From positions 1-6,784 of the forward strand of contig JAISYA010000247.1 of the NCBI GenBank assembly GCA_031270205.1: DNA of 6,784 nt. The letters run 5' to 3'. Numbering within the stretch: the first letter of the stretch is position 1; every line of letters starts with the position of its first letter. Positions 5,829 through 6,784 of the stretch are shown here, one piece after another. The stretch comes from Treponema sp. Lineage in GTDB: Bacteria > Spirochaetota > Spirochaetia > Treponematales > Breznakiellaceae. A model generated the notes under the pieces. It searched no databases and was not told the DNA's origin. It worked only from the letters and a program-made list of their open reading frames with translations. The position numbers and the translations under genes are program-made.

Positions 5829-5847
5829 AAGGTGACTGACACCCCTG
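5823..5847. repeat. Right flanking copy of the direct repeat
   Basis: Reads AGGCAAAAGGTGACTGACAC and then CCCTG on the plus strand. It is the near-identical partner of 5641-5666. Its first six bases overlap the linker of the seventh palindromic unit. On the minus strand it gives GGTG-TCAGT-CACC-TTTT. Its organisation suggests a dispersed repeat family; whether other copies exist in the genome cannot be seen here. Confidence 0.75.
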
Positions 5848-5944
5848 CGCTTACTATAACACGTTTGTTCGTGAGGGACGCGAGGGTCGTGGTTTATTTT
5901 CCATTCCCCGCAGAGGCGGATGCCTTTTCTTGTAACTGTTTTTG

Positions 5945-6265
5945 TTACAGTCCAAGATGCAGCCGAATGGCCGCTTCAACTTTTATCATATCAGCAGGGC
6001 TTAAACTGCCGATTTGGTTCTTCAGTCTGCGCTTGTCCGCAGTCATTATTTGATCCGCAAGGGCTTTGTTCGTTTTGCCGCGCACATTCACGTATGCTTC
6101 CGCCGGATACAAACGGCTTATATTGCTGGTTATCGGAACTACTACAACACGCCGCAACAGTACATTCGCGGTATCGTTGCTTACAATGACAGCAGGGCGG
6201 GTCTTTTGTATCTCGCTTCCTAATGAAGACTCGAAATCAACCCACCAAACTTCACCGCGCTTCAT
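5945..6265 (-). CDS. mazF: MazF/PemK-type endoribonuclease toxin
   Basis: 106 residues from the ATG at 6265. Landmarks of the family are clear: MKRGEVWWVDFESSLGSE, KTRPAVIVSND (R23 in the position of the catalytic arginine), VVVVPITSN (T46 in the position of the catalytic threonine), and a final helix SPADMIKVEAAIRLHLGL. MazF toxins cleave mRNA at short sequences in the cytoplasm and stop growth when the labile antitoxin is lost. The frame also has an ATG at 6274, but GGAG would abut it. From 6265 the site AGGAG is nine bases away. The gene overlaps the antitoxin stop by 14 bases, the usual coupled order. It looks complete. A six-pair AT-rich hairpin (5931-5949) covers the stop codon but has no T-run. 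Confidence 0.93.
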   Translation of the reverse strand: MKRGEVWWVDFESSLGSEIQKTRPAVIVSNDTANVLLRRVVVVPITSNISRLYPAEAYVNVRGKTNKALADQIMTADKRRLKNQIGSLSPADMIKVEAAIRLHLGL

Positions 6266-6524
6266 CCCCGGCATCTCCTATGAGCGCGTTGCACCATTCC
6301 TGGGCTTCAACTTCACGTTCTTCATCAGAAGCCATCGCTTTATACCCGGCCTCCAGTTCATCTTGTGTTTGCCGATGCATACGCGCTTTGACAAATTCAG
6401 CGAAGATTTCCCCTACATTTTCCTGTTCAAGAGCAGGCTGAATAGTATCGTAAAGCGCCTCGTCAATGCTCAATGTCAATTCACGCAATATGTTATGCCT
6501 CCTGCCAAGTTCATAGGGCATCAT
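6252..6524 (-). CDS. Antitoxin partner of the MazF-type toxin
   Basis: Up to 90 residues, strongly acidic. The core ELTLSIDEALYDTIQPALEQ followed by an EIFAEFVKAR helix looks like a ribbon-helix-helix strand plus two helices for operator binding. The acidic carboxyl tail (AMASDEEREVEAQEWCNALI) is the kind of segment that wraps around and blocks a MazF dimer. Identity is supported by the 14-base overlap with mazF downstream. The start is uncertain. ATG at 6524 or 6521 has only a short GAGG nearby. TTG at 6488 has a perfect AGGAGG (6503-6498) nine bases upstream and would begin right at the conserved RELTLSIDEAL segment (78 residues). The product presumably autorepresses the operon. Confidence 0.85.
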   Translation of the reverse strand: MMPYELGRRHNILRELTLSIDEALYDTIQPALEQENVGEIFAEFVKARMHRQTQDELEAGYKAMASDEEREVEAQEWCNALIGDAGDEAR

Positions 6525-6655
6525 ATCCTCGCTGAAGACAATAGGTCAACCGGTACTTTAGCATTTTTTTGAACCACGAACAGGCCTTTGACCCGTACCA
6601 CGGCAAACGCCGGCAACGCCGCCTGAATCCCCCGCCGCGCTCTTTTCTTTTCCAT
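6521..6655 (-). CDS. Small ORF (44 codons) stop-start coupled to the antitoxin
   Basis: The ATG at 6655 is preceded by GGGAG with a seven-base gap. The frame reads MEKKRARRGIQAALPAFAVV, then RVKGLFVVQKNAKVPVDLLS and SARI, ending at TGA 6523-6521. It is basic at the amino end, then alternates hydrophobic and charged residues; there is no membrane segment or recognisable domain. Its stop overlaps the antitoxin ATG codons (ATATGATG), so translation could be coupled. A TATACT box lies 35 bases upstream of its start. I do not recognise the product. It could be a real third member of the toxin-antitoxin operon, a leader peptide, or chance. A plus-strand frame is also open over the same stretch, which weakens the case. 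Confidence 0.35.
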   Translation of the reverse strand: MEKKRARRGIQAALPAFAVVRVKGLFVVQKNAKVPVDLLSSARI

Positions 6656-6689
6656 TTCTTTACTCCCGACATAGATTTAACGTTGTTTC

Positions 6690-6695
6690 AGTATA
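6690..6695 (-). promoter_or_regulatory. Possible -10 box for the toxin-antitoxin operon
   Basis: TATACT on the minus strand matches five of six -10 consensus bases and overlaps the palindrome GTATAC (6691-6696). It is well placed, 35 bases before the small ORF and about 165 before the antitoxin. No convincing -35 hexamer is found 16-18 bases upstream, so it may depend on an activator or be spurious. Confidence 0.25.
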
Positions 6696-6784
6696 CACGA
6701 AAAGCCCGGACGTGGATGGGGAGTGGTACGCAACCCCCCCGTATCTTTTACCTTTACTTCGCGGGTATCGCAATCAGCGTGTCG

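Noticed and set aside
5651..5839. Plus-strand ORF of 62 codons through the repeat array
   Set aside because: The residues repeat only because the DNA repeats. The stems are constrained as palindromes, and frame drift through 23-base units is not what a coding repeat would keep.
5931..5949. Hairpin TGTAAC/GTTACA over the mazF stop as a terminator
   Set aside because: It has a six-pair AT-rich stem and no T-run on either strand.
6754..6783. Possible tail of an upstream minus-strand gene (DTLIAIPAK, stop at 6756-6754)
   Set aside because: Only nine codons are visible, which is too few to support a gene.
6545..6784. Plus-strand open frame to the right edge, ending in a hydrophobic stretch after ATG 6716
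   Set aside because: It is open for 80 codons, but no start codon in it has a ribosome site, and the composition (NPPPRSFLFHFF) looks non-coding. It cannot be decided without sequence beyond the edge.

Overview
The window most likely comes from a spirochete of the Treponema group, probably one of the GC-richer gut-associated lineages. This is an inference from the gene order (flgN-flgK-flgL-fliW-csrA), the long spirochete-like FlgK and FlgL, and the style of the toxin-antitoxin genes. No ribosomal RNA or other formal taxonomic marker is present.

Layout. Bases 1-297 (minus) are the amino-terminal part of a TPR protein that runs off the left edge. Bases 432-701 (plus) encode a small antitoxin-like protein. 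It overlaps the start of a PIN-domain (VapC-type) toxin gene that has lost its middle and survives as two out-of-frame ends (695-896). Bases 963-5489 (minus) hold the core flagellar cluster: flgN, flgK, flgL, fliW and csrA, tightly packed apart from two short gaps. Bases 5490-5944 carry no gene. They hold a good sigma-28-type promoter match for flgN (5546-5572) and a cassette of seven tandem 23-base palindromic repeats (5667-5828) bracketed by two near-identical 25/26-base copies (5641-5666, 5823-5847). Bases 5945-6524 (minus) are an intact MazF-type toxin and its antitoxin. A 44-codon ORF (6521-6655) is stop-start coupled to the antitoxin. The last 129 bases hold a possible -10 box and no gene I can support.

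How the genes work together. FlgK and FlgL build the hook-filament junction of the flagellum, which is periplasmic in spirochetes. FlgN is their export chaperone. FliW and CsrA are known in other bacteria as a post-transcriptional switch in which FliW antagonises CsrA and flagellin competes for FliW. The two gaps inside the operon each contain a strong hairpin. The one before fliW can form two mutually exclusive stems just upstream of a GGA-rich ribosome binding site, which makes it the best candidate for an undescribed regulatory element here, together with the palindromic repeat cassette upstream of flgN.

The flagellar operon is flanked by one intact and one decayed toxin-antitoxin locus plus a repeat cassette. 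The conserved core therefore sits between two changeable accessory regions.
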